A stretch of 64,000 nucleotides of DNA from Microgenomates group bacterium GW2011_GWC1_46_15. GTDB taxonomy: Bacteria; Patescibacteria; Microgenomatia; UBA1400; UBA12028. The stretch spans positions 1-64,000 of the forward strand of contig LCLX01000003.1 in NCBI GenBank assembly GCA_001002285.1. The letters run 5' to 3'. The notes under the pieces are model-generated. The model was not told where the DNA came from, made no database searches, and saw nothing but the letters and a program-made list of their open reading frames with translations. Positions 25,950 through 40,900 of the stretch are shown here, piece after piece; the first letter of the stretch is position 1, and the number at the start of each line of letters is the position of its first letter. A program made the translations under genes and the position numbers.

Positions 25950-28900
25950 ATGAGTCCTGCCGACATCAACTACTCACGACCTCAATTTTCCGTTCCGGAG
26001 CACGTTATCGCGCGTATTGAAGCGGTGCTTAAACAGTTTGCAGAATTTTTATTTGCTCAACAGCTTTCAAAAAAATCAGTGACAAATTATCTTTCAGATG
26101 TTCGCGTGTTTTTAGAACACCGTTTGGCAAACAATCAGGCGTTTCAGGAACGCGCGGCAGAAAAAGACCTCAAGCAGTGGCTTTCTTCCCTTGAGCAGGA
26201 TATTACAGCCTACAGGGCAGAACTCCTCGAGGAAGCCACCCCTCTCTCGACAATTAATCGGTACATGGCCTCATTCCGACAATTTGGCGCATTCCTTACT
26301 GCTGTCCACCAGATCAGCGCCTTCGGTCATTCTTCTGGCGAGTATCTTAAAAACATTTCATTTTCCCCCGAGTCACACCTACATTCCTTGAGTGACCGAC
26401 TGCTTCAGCAGTTCAAGTTGGCGCTCACCCATCGTGGTTGCTCAGACTCTACAATCAAGAATTATTGTGCTGATATGCACCAATACATGCAATGGCTAGG
26501 AGAAAAACCGGTTTTCCCAGATCAGATCAAACGGGGTGTTGCGGAATATTTGGGATTTTTGCGGAAAAAAGGTGCGTCGCGCGCAACAAAAGCACGTGCT
26601 CTCACCAGTTTAAAGCAGTTTTATCGATGGGCAAACGAGTCCCAGTACATCAAAAAGAATCCTTTTGCATCAAAAATGGCAGAGGTTGGGACTTTCGTTA
26701 AAACTGCGTTTACTCCACTTGCCTTTTTTGAGAGGTTCCGAAAAGCGCCTCAGCAAACACCTCAAGAAAAAGTTTCAGAAGAATCCTCTCGAAGACTCTC
26801 TCCAATCACCCAAGCCTACGACCGGTACACCCGTTGGCCGGTGAGTTCATATCTTCATCTGGCCATCTTAATCCTTTTTGTTACGTTGCTTGGTGTGTTC
26901 GGCTATCAACAGCTCTTTTTAAACGCCGAGAAAAAACTTGCGTTCCCCACCGCCCTCACCCGCCCCAACCGCACTCTGTCTTTCCAGGGTCGTTTAACAG
27001 ACAGCACAGGCCAAACACCAATCACAACTGCAACAAACTTTACATTCAAGCTTTTTGACGCACTTACCGTTGGAAATCAGCTCTGGAACTCGGGAACCTG
27101 TAGCATCACGCCGGATCAGGACGGCGTATTTTCGACATTGCTCGGAAGCAGCTGTGGTGCGGAAATCGACAGTGGCGTGTTCAGCGAAAACCCCAACGTA
27201 TACCTCGAGGTTACGGTGGTCGCGGAGACACTCACCCCAAGGCAACAAATCGCGACGGTTGGCTACGCATTAAATGCAGAAACACTTCAAGGCTACCCTG
27301 CCTCTGCCAGCGCAGTAGAAAACACGGTGCTCATCATGAACAACTCTGGTCAAGTGCTCTTGGGGAACGCTTCACCTGTGCTCCGTTCAAACTCCGGCAC
27401 GTTTACAGTCCAGGGCAACGCGCTTACGCTCTCCACAAACACGGGAACGGCTGGCAACATTTCGATTGCGCCCGATGGAGTGGGCCAGCTCAATCTCCTC
27501 GGTGGAACCACAACGCAGGATTTTATCAGTGTAACGAACGCAAACCTCACAACGGGAAAACTGATAAACGGCACGGTCGGAAATAACAATACTGGATACA
27601 AATTTTTATCATTTACCGGGGGGTCTGTCCCATCTGAAAAGTTCTATGTGGGGGCACTTGGAAACGTGTATGCAGGCAACTCAATTTTTGCTCCGGTGGC
27701 TACAATCAGTGCAACAAATACCAGCGCTACACCGCTCATAATCAACGGAACTGGAGGACAAATTTTCTCAATTGCGAATAGTGGAAACATGACTGGAGCA
27801 GGAACGCTTACAGGACTTACGGGATTAACATCGAGCGGCACAATCACATTCTCGGGGTTAAACACAGCGGGCGCAGTAGTGTACACGAACGGCTCGGGCG
27901 TACTGGGAGATACAGCACAAGGTGTGAGTGGGTACGTTCTCACCTCTGGTGGAGCGGGCACGCCAACATGGCAAGATCCAGCGACACTTACCGGGGCAAA
28001 CTATTGGCAGTTGAACAGCCAAGTGTTGGCACCAGGAAATACAACACTTGATCTTGCAGTTGGCGGAAACTCAACAGCGGCCGCACTGTTCCGCGTGTCC
28101 GGCACGCCAACAACTTCAGGCAATGGCGCGGTGTTGTCGTCTACCACACTCACAACCGGAAACCTCCTCAGTCTTTCATCAACCGCAACATCACTCACTT
28201 CCGGTAAGTTACTTTCACTCGACTGGTCGCCGGGAAGCGCGATCACAGCAACCGGTGACTTGTTTAACATCAACATCGGCTCAAATGGAACCGTGGGAAA
28301 TTTGCTGAACATCACGGATAACGGGTCGTCTCTTTTTTCCGTTTCAGAAACCGCGGTGACGAGTAATTTACCAACGTCGTTTACCTCATCGGGTGATGTT
28401 TTAATCGCGTATGATCTGATTTTTACTAATCCAACCGCATCGTACATAAAATCTTCGGCACCACTGTATTTGCAGGCTGGTGAAATGTTTAACTCCAGCG
28501 ATCTCACGCTCCGCACGTTCAACAAAGGCAACGTGATTATAGACTCCGAGGTACTTGTTGCAAACTACGCCGCCACTGTTGCATCCCAGTTGGTTGTTGG
28601 AACAACAACTGCACCCGCGAACATTGGCGGGCTGTATCTCACAAACGCCACAACATATGGAAAAGCGTTGGCAATATTGAACCAAACCGAGTCGCAGGAT
28701 ATTTTTACCGCGTCGGCATCTTCGGTAGCAAAGTTCACAATTGCAAACAACGGCAACCTCACAGCAACAGGGACAATCACCGGACTGACCGGCATTACTT
28801 CAAGCGGAACGATTACGTTTAGCGGGCTTAACACCGCGGGCGCAGTGGCATACACAAACGGCTCGGGTGTGCTGGGGGTGACGGCACAGGGCGTAAGCGG

Positions 28901-31900
28901 ATATTTGCTGACCTCTGCCGGAGCAAGCACACCAACATGGACTGATCCTGTAACGGTTGGTACCAACTACTGGCAGTTAAACAACAAGGTGTTGGCACCG
29001 GGCAACACGACGTATGATTTGGCAATTGGCGGAAACTCGACGGCGGCGGCAAAGTTCCAGGTGTTTGGCGAAAGTGGGAATGCGACATCCACCGGTACGC
29101 TCACGTTTAACGGGGCAGCATTGGCTAACAATGTCATTGCGGCACGGCGCAATGTTGGACTGCAGATTGGCGACACGTATACCGGAAACATTATTATTGA
29201 TTCAAACAATTGGTTGAAACTCAATACAACAAACAACCAAGCGATTACCACAGGTACGGGTCTTATCACGTTGGCCGGCAATGTAGACGCAATCAACGGG
29301 TTGGACGTGACCACCGCGAACTTAACCGTGGGCGGTGCAAACTTTAGCGTTGCACCAGGAACCGGAAACATTACGACTGCCGGCGACCTGGCGCTCAACG
29401 GCGGCGATCTCACCTCTATCGCGACCACGTTTAACTTTGACATCGGCAACACTGGAGTGCTGAACTTCCGCGATGGGACAAACACGCTGTTTTCCATTAC
29501 CGACGGTGGAACACAAGGCAACGCCAGTTCTTCGGGAAACCTTACTCTTGGCGGACAGTTCCAACTGGGACGATTCGCAACCGCACCTACGGGACTTGGA
29601 ACAGGCGCGCTCTACTACGACACCACATCCAGTAACATCTTCTTTTACAACGGAAGTACTTGGACAGCGGTAGGTTCGGGAAGTGGCGCAAGCTGGTGGA
29701 ATCAGGCTACCGGCGCCCTGTATCCACTCAACTCCACCGTTGATATGTTGATTGGCGGACAGGCAACAACAAGCGCAAAGTTTGCGTTCATCAACGTTAA
29801 CAGTGGAAATCCAACGGCAAGTATTTCCGGGAACCTCGCGATTGCCGCTCCCGCAGGGGCAGATCCGGCAACAACATACGATGTTTTAAACGGCGGGACA
29901 TATAACCTTCGCACATCCGTTGGTGGAGACTTGGGATTAACATCCAGATTGTTTATTACAAACGGCGGAAATGTCGGAATCGGGACTGTCAATCCAACGT
30001 CATTTAAACTTCAAGTGGCTGGCGATACCGGTCCAAATGCGGATGCATCGTATGATCTTGGTTCAACTGCGCTCCAGTGGAAAAATATCTATCTCTCTGG
30101 TTCATTATGTTTCGACATGGCGGACTGCGCGACAAGTTGGGCAACCGTTGGAACAAACTATTGGCAGTTGGACAATCTTGTACTTTCACCGGGGAATAGT
30201 ACGCTCGATATCGCGGTGGGCGGGAGTGCGACAAGTTCGGCAAAGTTCCAGGTGTTTGGGGTTAGTGGAAACGCAACAACAACAGGAACGCTTACGTTTA
30301 ATGGTGCAACGCTCGCCAATAATGTGATCGCGGCACGACGCAATGTGGGATTACAAATTGGGGGAGGAACAGAAACAGGAGACATTCTTCTTGACTCGAA
30401 CACATTCCTCCGGTTAAACACAATCAATAACCAAGCGATCACCACGGGAACCGGGCAGATGACCCTCGCCGGCAATGTGGACGCAATCAACGGGTTGGAC
30501 GTGACCACCGCGAACTTAACCGTAGGCGGCGCAAACTTCAGTGTTGCACCGGCAACCGGCAACATTATTACTGCTGGTGATCTTGCACTCAACGGCGGCG
30601 ATCTCACCTCTATCGCGACCACGTTTAATTTTGATATTGGGAATACCGGGGTGCTCAACTTCCGCGATGGGACAAATACGCTTTTTGCGATCAACGATTA
30701 CGGCACGCAAGGGTACGCAACATCGTCTGGTGACCTCGGCCTTGGCGGCCAGTTTCAACTTGGGCGATTCTTTACAAACCCCACCACGATCGGCAAAGGA
30801 AGCCTTGTATACAACACCGCAACCGACTCTGTGTATTACTCTGATGGTTCAACATGGAACCAATTTGCGAGTTACGCGGCCGCAACGGTGTGGACCGATG
30901 GTGGAACATACCTCTACCCAACAAACCGTGAGTCCGCGCGTATCTATGATGCTGGCGGCACCGATTACATTGACATCGCACACGACGGCACAAATGTAGT
31001 TATTACAACCGCAAATACCACAAAAATCACGATTGACGCTGCGGTAGATCTGGCAAGTACACTCAATGTTGGCGGCAACACGATTACATCTCCGGGAGAT
31101 CTTTCGCTCAATGCAAGCGGAACAAAAGTCATTGTGTCGCCGGACTTACAGGTGAACGGTGGTGATATTCTCGGTGCCAGTGGTGAAACACGCATCACGC
31201 TTGTGGATGCGCTCAATCTCACAAACTTTAGCGGGAGCGTAGACATTAACGGAAGCTACGCGGGTAACGACGGCTTTTTGACCGCCAACCGCACCGCAAC
31301 GATCAGTTCGCTTATTGCAACCGACACCCCCCTTACGCTCCGCGACAACAACGCGATGAATCTGCTCACCGTTGCAAACAGCGGGCTTATTACCGTGCGC
31401 ACCGCAACGATTAGTTCACAGGCGGTGAATAGTCTGGATACGGTGGCATTCACGCTGAATGCTGCGAACTCGCTCACAACCCAGGGAGCAAAACTTCTCT
31501 CTGTTCAAAACGCGACCATTGAGAAGTTCTATGTGGACAAAGACGGAAACATCTACGCGGCCGGAACAATTTTGGCGGGCAACGGCATGGGCATGCTCAT
31601 GCAGAATAAAAGCGGTGGCACAGTGGCACAAAAAGCGATTGTGATCGTGGACACGTCAAACAACTCCGCGTTCACGACTACCACAACGCCGTACAGCAAA
31701 GGGATGTACGGCATTATTACCGGCGTTGGGCTTGGAACAATAAACGATGCAAATAGTGATGGAAACTGTGACGCCAATGATATCTGTATGGTGGCCGTGG
31801 GCGGCGAGGTGAATGTAACAATCAAAAATACGACAACGGTTGCCAAAGGCGACTATGTGTACACGAGCGACACCGCGGGGTCTGCGGTTACGTCCGCAAA

Positions 31901-34900
31901 ATTATTTGACGGCATGCTGGGCGTGGTCACGAACACTTCTACCTCCGGCTCCGGCTACGTCAAGTTCATCTTTAAACCACAAACGCAGGTTACGGCCGCG
32001 GCCAGTATTGACAAGGGCAGCAAGTACAACGAGTACAAGCTCTATGCCGACGACTACACCGGTGTGGGCGAAGGCACCAGTCCCAACGACAACCTCAATA
32101 CCAAAGGCATGTACTTTGACAATCTGCTGGACACCACCAAAACGGACAGCGCCAACACCACGGTTTCTGCTCCCACGCAAGTGAGTGCCACCACCGGCAA
32201 TCCCACCCCCGCCGCCCCATTCCGCGCCGGCCTCATCGGCGGCCAAACCATGTCCGCGGCTACCACCGACAACGCCGGGAACACGTATCTCGGAAGCTCC
32301 ACCGTCAACAAGACCGTGTACTACGACCGCACGCGCGACTCCTCCGCCCAAGTCCAAGTCGAACTCGGCATCGATCCCAACTGGTACAACGGCGTCACCC
32401 TGGCCGTCGCCACCACCAGCGCGTCATTCTCACAAAACTCCACGATCTGGACACCCAACCCCAACCTCTCTAGCACCTACAACGGCTCGCTTCTCCAGGC
32501 GAGCGGAACGTACGCGAGCAACGCCAAAACTATCTACGTCACCATCAAGTCTCCCACCACGTTTGATTGGACAAACTATAACGGAAATTCAGCTACGGGA
32601 GTAACCGTCACCCCAGGGACTAGTCAGTCCCTGGCTGGAACGGGCGTCTCGGTCAAATTTACGGATGCCAAATACAACACCGGAGATGTCTTCAAAATCG
32701 CCTCCTGGTTCGTGGAACCCTCCGGCTCAACCAGAGGCACCAAACAGCAGTTCCCCGAACGAGCGATCATCGTAGCCAGCAATACAAATGTTGACATTAT
32801 CGATGCAGACACGCAGAAACTTTGGATGGATTTTAGTAGCGGCGGGACATGGCTGACGTCAAATAATTTACTCGCCGCATCTGGCTCTAACGTCGTTTCA
32901 TCTGTTTCTGTGTTGAACGGAAAAATGCATGCAGGATTAAACGCGAATAACCAGAGATTGGTAAAAATCGATTTTTCCACTGATAGCGGTGGATCATATC
33001 AGACTACAGGATGGCGTGATTACCTGGGAAATATAGCCGAGCGTAACGGTGGAATGGGAGTAAGCGGATTAAATGGAACTGTTAGTATAGTAAATAACAA
33101 CGTCAACGACGTAGCGGCCAACGTCATCCCCAACGCTCCCACCCAAACCACGACCGTCAGCGGCTGGGGATATTTTAGCTTGAGTTCTGCCAGCGAAACC
33201 GTCAATCTGCCCTATAAATTCAACACTAATCCGAACATCGTCATCACCTCCGCCGGTCACTCCGGCACCACCACGCCGGTCAATCTGGCCAGCTGTACCA
33301 CCGCCAGCGCCAAAACTGTCGTCACCGATAACACCACGACAACCAGTTTTACCGCCCGCGAAAGCGCTTTGGACGCGACCAACTATCAGTGCTATTCCTG
33401 GACCGCCACCGGCCAGGTCAGCCCGAGACAATTTGTCGGTGCCGCCACCGACGCAGGAGTGACCGTCGTCAACGAAACCGACGCCACGGCCTACTCCTAT
33501 TCCGATGCCACCAATGACGCCTATCAAAATGTAGCCCTTACGTCCAAAGGTACGCTCTACGGCCTGAACTCGACGGAAAATCAGCTGGAAAAATGGACTT
33601 CCATACCCGCCGATACTGCCGCCAGAACGAATGGCACGCCGGACAACGTCTGGGCAAATGCCGGCAACGACTCCTTCACCAAGCTTCTCATCCACGCGGA
33701 TGGCACAAACGGCGCAACCACGTTTACTGACAGTTCGCCGAATGCCCGCACGCTGACAACAAACGCAAACGCACAAATATCTACTGCTCAAAAGAAATTC
33801 GGTCCCTCTTCCATACTTTTAGACGGCACCGGCGATTACGTATCCGCCGCCGACAGCGAAGACTGGAATATTGGCAATGGAGATTTCACTATTGATCTTT
33901 GGGTTAACTTTTCAGTTTTACAAAATACTATGTTCGTCGAACAAACAACGGACGTAAATAACTATCTTCAGCTTTACTGGACTACGTCAAATATCATCTA
34001 CATGGCCATAAGAAATGCAGGAGCAGACAACATTAGCTTCAACGGAAGCTGGACACCGTCAACAGGCACATGGTACCACGTTGCGTTTGTCCGATATGGT
34101 ACTCGGGCGAACATCTACATTAATGGGATATCCGTCGCCACCAAAACCAACATTAGTGCCGGAGCGGCAAACTACACCTCTGCGTTGGCCGTCGGCTGCT
34201 CTCCGTTCAACGGTTGTGGATATGATCTTAATGGCTACATGGATGAATTCCGTTTTACCAAAGGGCATGCCCGCTGGACCGATAACTTTACCGTCCCCAC
34301 GAACCCGTACGCGAAAAATGTTGCGATTGCCCCGCTCCCGCCAACCATCCAATCTTCTCCCAGCAATCTTTCTGTAACCGAAGGAACCTCTGCTGTAGAC
34401 GGAACCAGCGATACGCTGTACATCGGAACCAATCAGGGGGTCGCTGTCATTCAGGATAAATCCACCGTCAGCAGCCGCAACGATAACGGCGACGAACAAA
34501 GCGGCTCCGCCAAATACTACACCAAAGACTATGTTTCTGAAGAACTTATGGGTAACGTCGTCGGCATGTGGCCGCTCACTTCCGGTTACGGGTCGGGGCT
34601 GTCCGACGCATCATCAAATCAAAGCGGAAGCGCGTTATTGAACGGGACCACCGCACCTACGTACACTGCCTCCGGCGTCCGCGGACAGGCTGCCACGCTG
34701 GGCGCCTCTGCCGCAACGGCAACAACGAGCGCAGGACTCGTAAACCAAAACATCAACACCATCAAAACCGTTTCCGCCTGGATTTACCCCACCACGCTCA
34801 CCACTACCAACGGCACGCGGGAGATGGCGGTCTCCGCCGACGCCAACTCCGCCTCGGTTGTTTCCTGGGGCATCGGCACCAAAGGCGACGGCACCAACGC

Positions 34901-37900
34901 CAACCTCACCTGCTTCGCTGGCAACACCGGCCCGACCGCGACAGACTTGGGCACCGGCATCCCGGCCGTGGTCAACACCTGGTATCACGTCGTTTTGACC
35001 TCCGATGGGTCAAGCGCGCTCAAGTGTTTTGTCAATGGGACACTTTATAACTCAACGACTCTTTCCGGCACAGCCCAGACCCCCACCCGTTTCCAAATCG
35101 GCGCCACCCAGGCCACGACGGCGTTTAATGCGCTACGGGGCCGCGTGGACGAGGTGATGGTCACCGCGACACAACTTTCCGCTTCCCAAGTTAAGCGTAT
35201 CTACGAGGTCGGCTACCGGGCGCTCCAGTCCCACGCGACCACCCTCGGCGGCGGAGGCGCGGATGCCAACCAGCAGTTGGGCTACATTTCGACAGGTACT
35301 AATACAGTTGGCGCGGTTGCTCCGGATTACAATAACCAGTTCATGTACGTGGGCCTCAACTCGACGACGCTGGGCGGGCTGTCTAAGATTGACTTAAATA
35401 GTGATACGAATATCAAAACATACAATTCTTCTGCCAACGTCCCCACCGGCGGGCCGCTCCTTATTGACGAGGACACCACGTCCCTGGCCGTCGGTTATAC
35501 GTTGGAAGCGGTCGGCTCGGCGGCCTCCGGCGTCAAGACCATGGGGGTGGACAATAACGCCACGGCCACGTCCGGCAACTTCATCAGCAAAACCTACACC
35601 ACCAGCGAGTCCTTCAGCCAGGCCTATATCTGGTCGCAATATGTGACGGACTCCTCCGATGCGTCCAATACGGTCACCGTGTGGGCTTCCAACGACGCTG
35701 GATCAAACTATTACCAATGCAGTAACACCAATACCAACACTGGCCAGTCGCCCACCGAGTACGAGTACTTCTGCCAATTCAATACGCCCGGCTCGTCGCT
35801 CAAACTCAAGTACGTGTTCGCCCGCGGCTCCACCAAAACCAACACCTACCTCACCCGCTACGGCGTGGCCTGGATCGGCAGCGACGTCGTGGGCGGCGCC
35901 CCCGGCGGGAATGGCCTGTACACGAACAATGGAACCGCGGTCGCCAACGGCAGTTACCTGGAAGTCGCGCATAACCAAAACACAAGTGATCTTTTGACCG
36001 AAGGCTGGATTTACGACGGAGCCAAGTGGATCGAGATAGATGACCAAGCCAAGACCGACCACAACACCCAGGATCCTACTCTCCTCTCCTGGTACAAGAT
36101 GGAGGAAGCCTCCGGGGACTTGGACAACGCCCAAGGCACGGCTGCCCGGGACTTGATTGACTTGAACGGCCCCACCTACCAGGCCGCCGGCCGCGTCAAC
36201 AAAGCCATTACCCTGGACGGCACCAACGACTACTTCTGCACCGGCTCGGGCACCACCTGCGCCTCACCGTCAAACTTTACTACAGACACGAATCGTACGC
36301 TCAATACCAATCTTATTTCGTACTGGAAACTTGATGAAACTTCCGGCAGTCGCACGGATTCGGTCGGAAGTAATACGCTCACTGACAACAACACCGTCAC
36401 CAGCAATCCCGGAAAAGTCGGCAACGCCGGGCAGTTCATCGCAGCCAACACTGAGTATTTGAGCATCACAGACAATGCGGCTTTGAGTACGGGGGATATT
36501 GATTTCACTTTTTCAGCATGGGTGTATATGGATTCGCTTTCTACAGACACGCAAGTTCTTGGCAAGTGGTCTGCATCAGCAGGACAGTACGAGTATCTTT
36601 TGGAGCGCGGCAGTGCAAACAAATTCCGGTTTTATGTAAGCAGTGATGGCTCTACCTATACTTCCGTTCAAGCTGCTACATTTGGCGCAATGTCAGCAAA
36701 TACGTGGTATTTTGTGGTTGCCTATCATGATAGCGTCAACAATACCATCGGCATTAGTGTCAATAATGGCGCATTTGATACCGTTGCCCACACAACAGGC
36801 GTAAGAGATGGTACGGCACAGTTTGACATTGGTGCGTTGGCTGCGGGTTCATTTCCATTCAACGGTCGCATTGACGAAGTTGGTTTTTGGAAAAAAGTGC
36901 TTTCCACCCAAGAAATAACTGATCTATATAACTCCGGCAACGGGAATAGATTCCAAGGCATGAACTTTATCGCTTCCGACTCCTTCACCCTGGGCGGCTG
37001 GTTCAAGCACGCCACCATCGCCACCAATCCGGATTACATGGTGGCAAAGACGGATGGTGGAACAGCAGATGACACAAATACAAAACTTCTTCTCCACGCA
37101 GATGGTGCAGATACCAGTACTACTTTTACCGATGATTCCTCGTCCCCTCACACCATGACCGCCGTCGGCAACGCCCAAATAGATACCGCCCAAAGCAAAT
37201 TCGGCGGAGCGAGTGGATTATTTGATGGAACCGGAGACTATGTTACAAGCCCAGATCATGCGGATTGGGATTTTGCGTCAGGGGATTTTACGATTGATTT
37301 CCGGATAAGGTTTAACGTTGTTAATACGGCATATCTTGTTACCCATGGGGCAAGTATGGCGGGAGGGGATGGGTGGTTTGTTAGATATAACGCGAATAAT
37401 CTTGAGTTTGCGTATAACAGCACAACGATAACAAAGGCTTGGACGCCTTCAAGCGCTACGTGGTACCACGTTGCTGTTGTACGAAGCGGAACAAATTTGT
37501 ATATGTTCATTGACGGTACGCAAATTGGAACAACAGGATCAATTTCAGGTACTATTACAGATAATGCAAATCTCTTAGTAGTTGGCGAGCGAGATTCGGG
37601 TCCCGGTGCTCCCTTAAATGGCTGGTTAGATGAAGTTCGTATTAGTAAGGGGAGCGCCCGTTGGACAGCAAACTTCACTTCGCCAACATTATCCTATGGA
37701 ACCAGTGGCCCCGGCTACAAACTCCTCATGGAATCCGATGGTGATCTGACATTTGGCATTGACGATGACAGCATAAGCTTCCCCGAAGACTCTGCCACCT
37801 CGACCGTGGCCACGTATGACGACAATGCCTGGCACCATGTGGCCGCGGTCAAGAATGGGACAACTAATATCAAGCTGTATGTGGACGGTGAGGAGGTAGC

Positions 37901-40900
37901 CAGTGATACGAGTATTTCTGCCACCGAGACGCTGGCTAATGCCGGAGCTTTCTATTTAGGTATCGACGGTGACGCCACCAGCAACCCCTGGGCCGGGCAA
38001 CTGGATGAGACGTTTGTCTATAGTCGGGCGTTGACTGCCGGAGAGATCGGGGAACTGTACCGGAGCAGCAAACGCTTTGCCATCGAGCAAGCCGATGCCA
38101 ATACGGTCCGGCTCTACAACTACTCCGGCGCGGCGCAGAATTTGCGACTGGACGTCATCACCGGCGGACTGGGCCGGAACGCCGGCACGGTGTCGCTCCA
38201 CCCGGATGCCGCAGACGTGGATGCGCAAGCCAACGGCAATGCCATTTGGGTGAACAAGACCGGCGACTGGGGCAATCTCATCAAGCTCCAGGGCGACGGA
38301 TTGGACAAGTTCGGGGTGGACTGGCAAGGCCACGCTACGGTAGCCGGAACACTTACGATCGGGTCTTCATCCTTAAAGCTCTCGGATTTCGGAAGCTATT
38401 CTACTATTCAATCTGCCGGAAACCTTGCGCTCCAGGCATCCTCGGGCAATGTGGGCATCGGCACATTAACTCCCAGTAAAAACTTGGATGTGGCCGGCGC
38501 CATCGCGTTCCGCAACAAATTCAACTACCAACAGACCATTACCCTCACCAACGGCGGCGGTACGCTTACAAATTACGATGTTCTGGTTCAGGTGGATACA
38601 GCCTCCCTCATTTCCGCCGGTAAAATGCAGTCGGACTGCGATGACATCCGCTTCAGCGACAGCGACTCGCAAACGCCGCTCACCTACTGGATCGAGCAGG
38701 GCTGTAACACCGCTGATACACAGATTTGGGCCCGCGTCCCTTCGATTCCCAACGGCTCTAAAGACATCTATATGGTCTACGGAAATAGCAGTGTATCTTC
38801 TGCCAGCCAATCCTGGAGTGGAAATTTTATCTCCATGTTCAACGCCTCTGTCCCAGCCGGTTGGACGCAAGTTTCCGCCCTGGACAATAAATTCCCCCGC
38901 GGCAACACTAGCTATGGCGGTACGGAAGGGGCGGATACTCATACGGTCGCCATCAGCGGCACAAGTTCCCAATCCGGTGGAAAGGTAACTTGGAACAGTT
39001 GTGCAAATTCCGTTGCCTACCAATATCACACTCATACATACAGTGCCACCAGTGGTTCTGCCAACAATATTCCTCCTTATGTTAATATCGTCTTCGGCAG
39101 CAAAAATGCACCGGGACTGATTCCCACCAGCGGTATCGTTTTCTACAACAGCTCGCTGGTGTCCGGCTGGAGCAACGTCACTGTCCTAAATACCAATTTC
39201 ACCCGGGGTAGTACTACGTATGGAGGTACTGGTGGCACCTCTGCTGCTCACAACCACACCATACCCGCCATGACCACGAGTGGACCCAGTGCTACTGTTT
39301 CTACCTGCCAGTACGACATCGGAGCTACCAGTGGCGGTCAAACCCACTCAACCAGTTCCACTACCACAGCCAACAATGCTGATACATCCCTACCTCCATA
39401 CGAAGACTTTATTCCAGCTACCCCCGACCAAGCACGTGCGTATGAACAGGGCGCACTCGTCGCTTTTGATGCTACTCCTCCGTTGGGTTGGACCAGAAAA
39501 AGCAGCTTAGACAGTGGCTTCCCCCGCGGAAACAGTACCGCCGGTGGTACCGGCGGCGGCGCGACCCACACTCATACATATTCTATTGTCACTAGCGCAG
39601 CTACTAATGATACCTCGGGTGAAAATGCTGTTGGCACCGGCACCTCCAACGATGGCCACGCCCACACGCTCAGCGGTTCACCATCCGGCACTAATGTCCC
39701 CGCCTACATGGATGTCCTTTACTACACCAAAAACACCATGTCTGTTACTATCGGCTATAGCAGCGAACAGGTCGGTTCCAGCAGCCCCATCCAAATTCTC
39801 TATGACGATACCACGACCAATCTGGGCGTGGGTCAGATTACACCTCTCTGGAAGCTCCACGTAACCGATACCCAAGCTGCGACTGCTTCTGCGATGATTG
39901 AAAACCTTTCTGGTGTAGGATCCAACAACCCCACCGCCCTGGTCCTGCGTCTGGGAAGCGACGCCACCAACCCTGATACCGGCGACCGGTTTATCAACTT
40001 CATGAGGGGCGACTCGACGATCATCGGCAAAATTCAAGGCAATGGGTCAGGAGGAATCTCATATACTACCGCAGGCGTGGACTTTGCCGAGTATTTCCGC
40101 AAAGAAGATCCCCATGAGGAGCTTCTTCCTGGTGACGTGCTCTGCCAGGGGCCTAGCGGCGGGGTGACCAGGTGTACTGCTTCCGCTACCGGACCTATGG
40201 GCGTTATCTCAAATAAAGCAGGTTTTGTGGGCGGATCAGACCATGAAGGTGATCCCGGCTACGTCATTGTCGGATTGATCGGACAGCTTCCGGTCAAAAT
40301 TGACCCGGCCTCCTCAGCAATTGCCGTGGGCGACTTCCTCACTTCTTCAACGAAACCCGGCCTGGCCATGAAAGCCACCCGCGCGGGGTACGTCGTCGCC
40401 AAAGCGCTGGAGGCATGGCAACAGTGTCCTGGAGCGACCGCAGGGAGCGATATCTCACAAAATTCAGGGGATTCTATCGGCCCTTCGGGCCTCCAGAATG
40501 ACACTTGTGATAAACCCACGATTGAGGCCTTTGTCCATCTGGGCTACTTTGCCGGCGAGCTAACCGCGGATGGGTTTTTGAATCCAGACTATGTCGCGCA
40601 AGGTGCCGTATCAGTTTCTGCACAACAAGTGCTTGCCGATGCTATCGCCTCTCCAAGCGGATCGATCGCAGACATCGGCCAAACCGCAAAAGACCAGTTC
40701 GGGGGCTTGAGCTCTGCAAACCTTGATCTCTTCAAAGCACTGTGGGCAAACGTCCAACTCCTCACATCCAAACTTATCAAGACAGAAAAACTTGAGTCCC
40801 CGCTTGCCGAGATTCAACACCTTGACGCAAACATCATTCATACCGCAACGCTTTCTGCTCAGTTCATCCGTTCCAACGCGACTGACTCCGCGCTCACCCT

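Noticed and set aside
25950..26670. Integrase gene of a mobile element
   Set aside because: Core-binding domains are present but there is no catalytic domain, no att-like flanking repeats, and the frame continues into a membrane protein.
28952..30770. Possible CRISPR or tandem-repeat array
   Set aside because: Repeats are ~626 bp, in frame and code for protein; no short repeat/spacer periodicity anywhere in the window.
33069..33791. 240-residue minus-strand ORF (and many others) inside the giant gene
   Set aside because: Low-complexity shadow of the Thr/Gly/Ala-rich coding frame on the other strand; no start signals and no family motifs.
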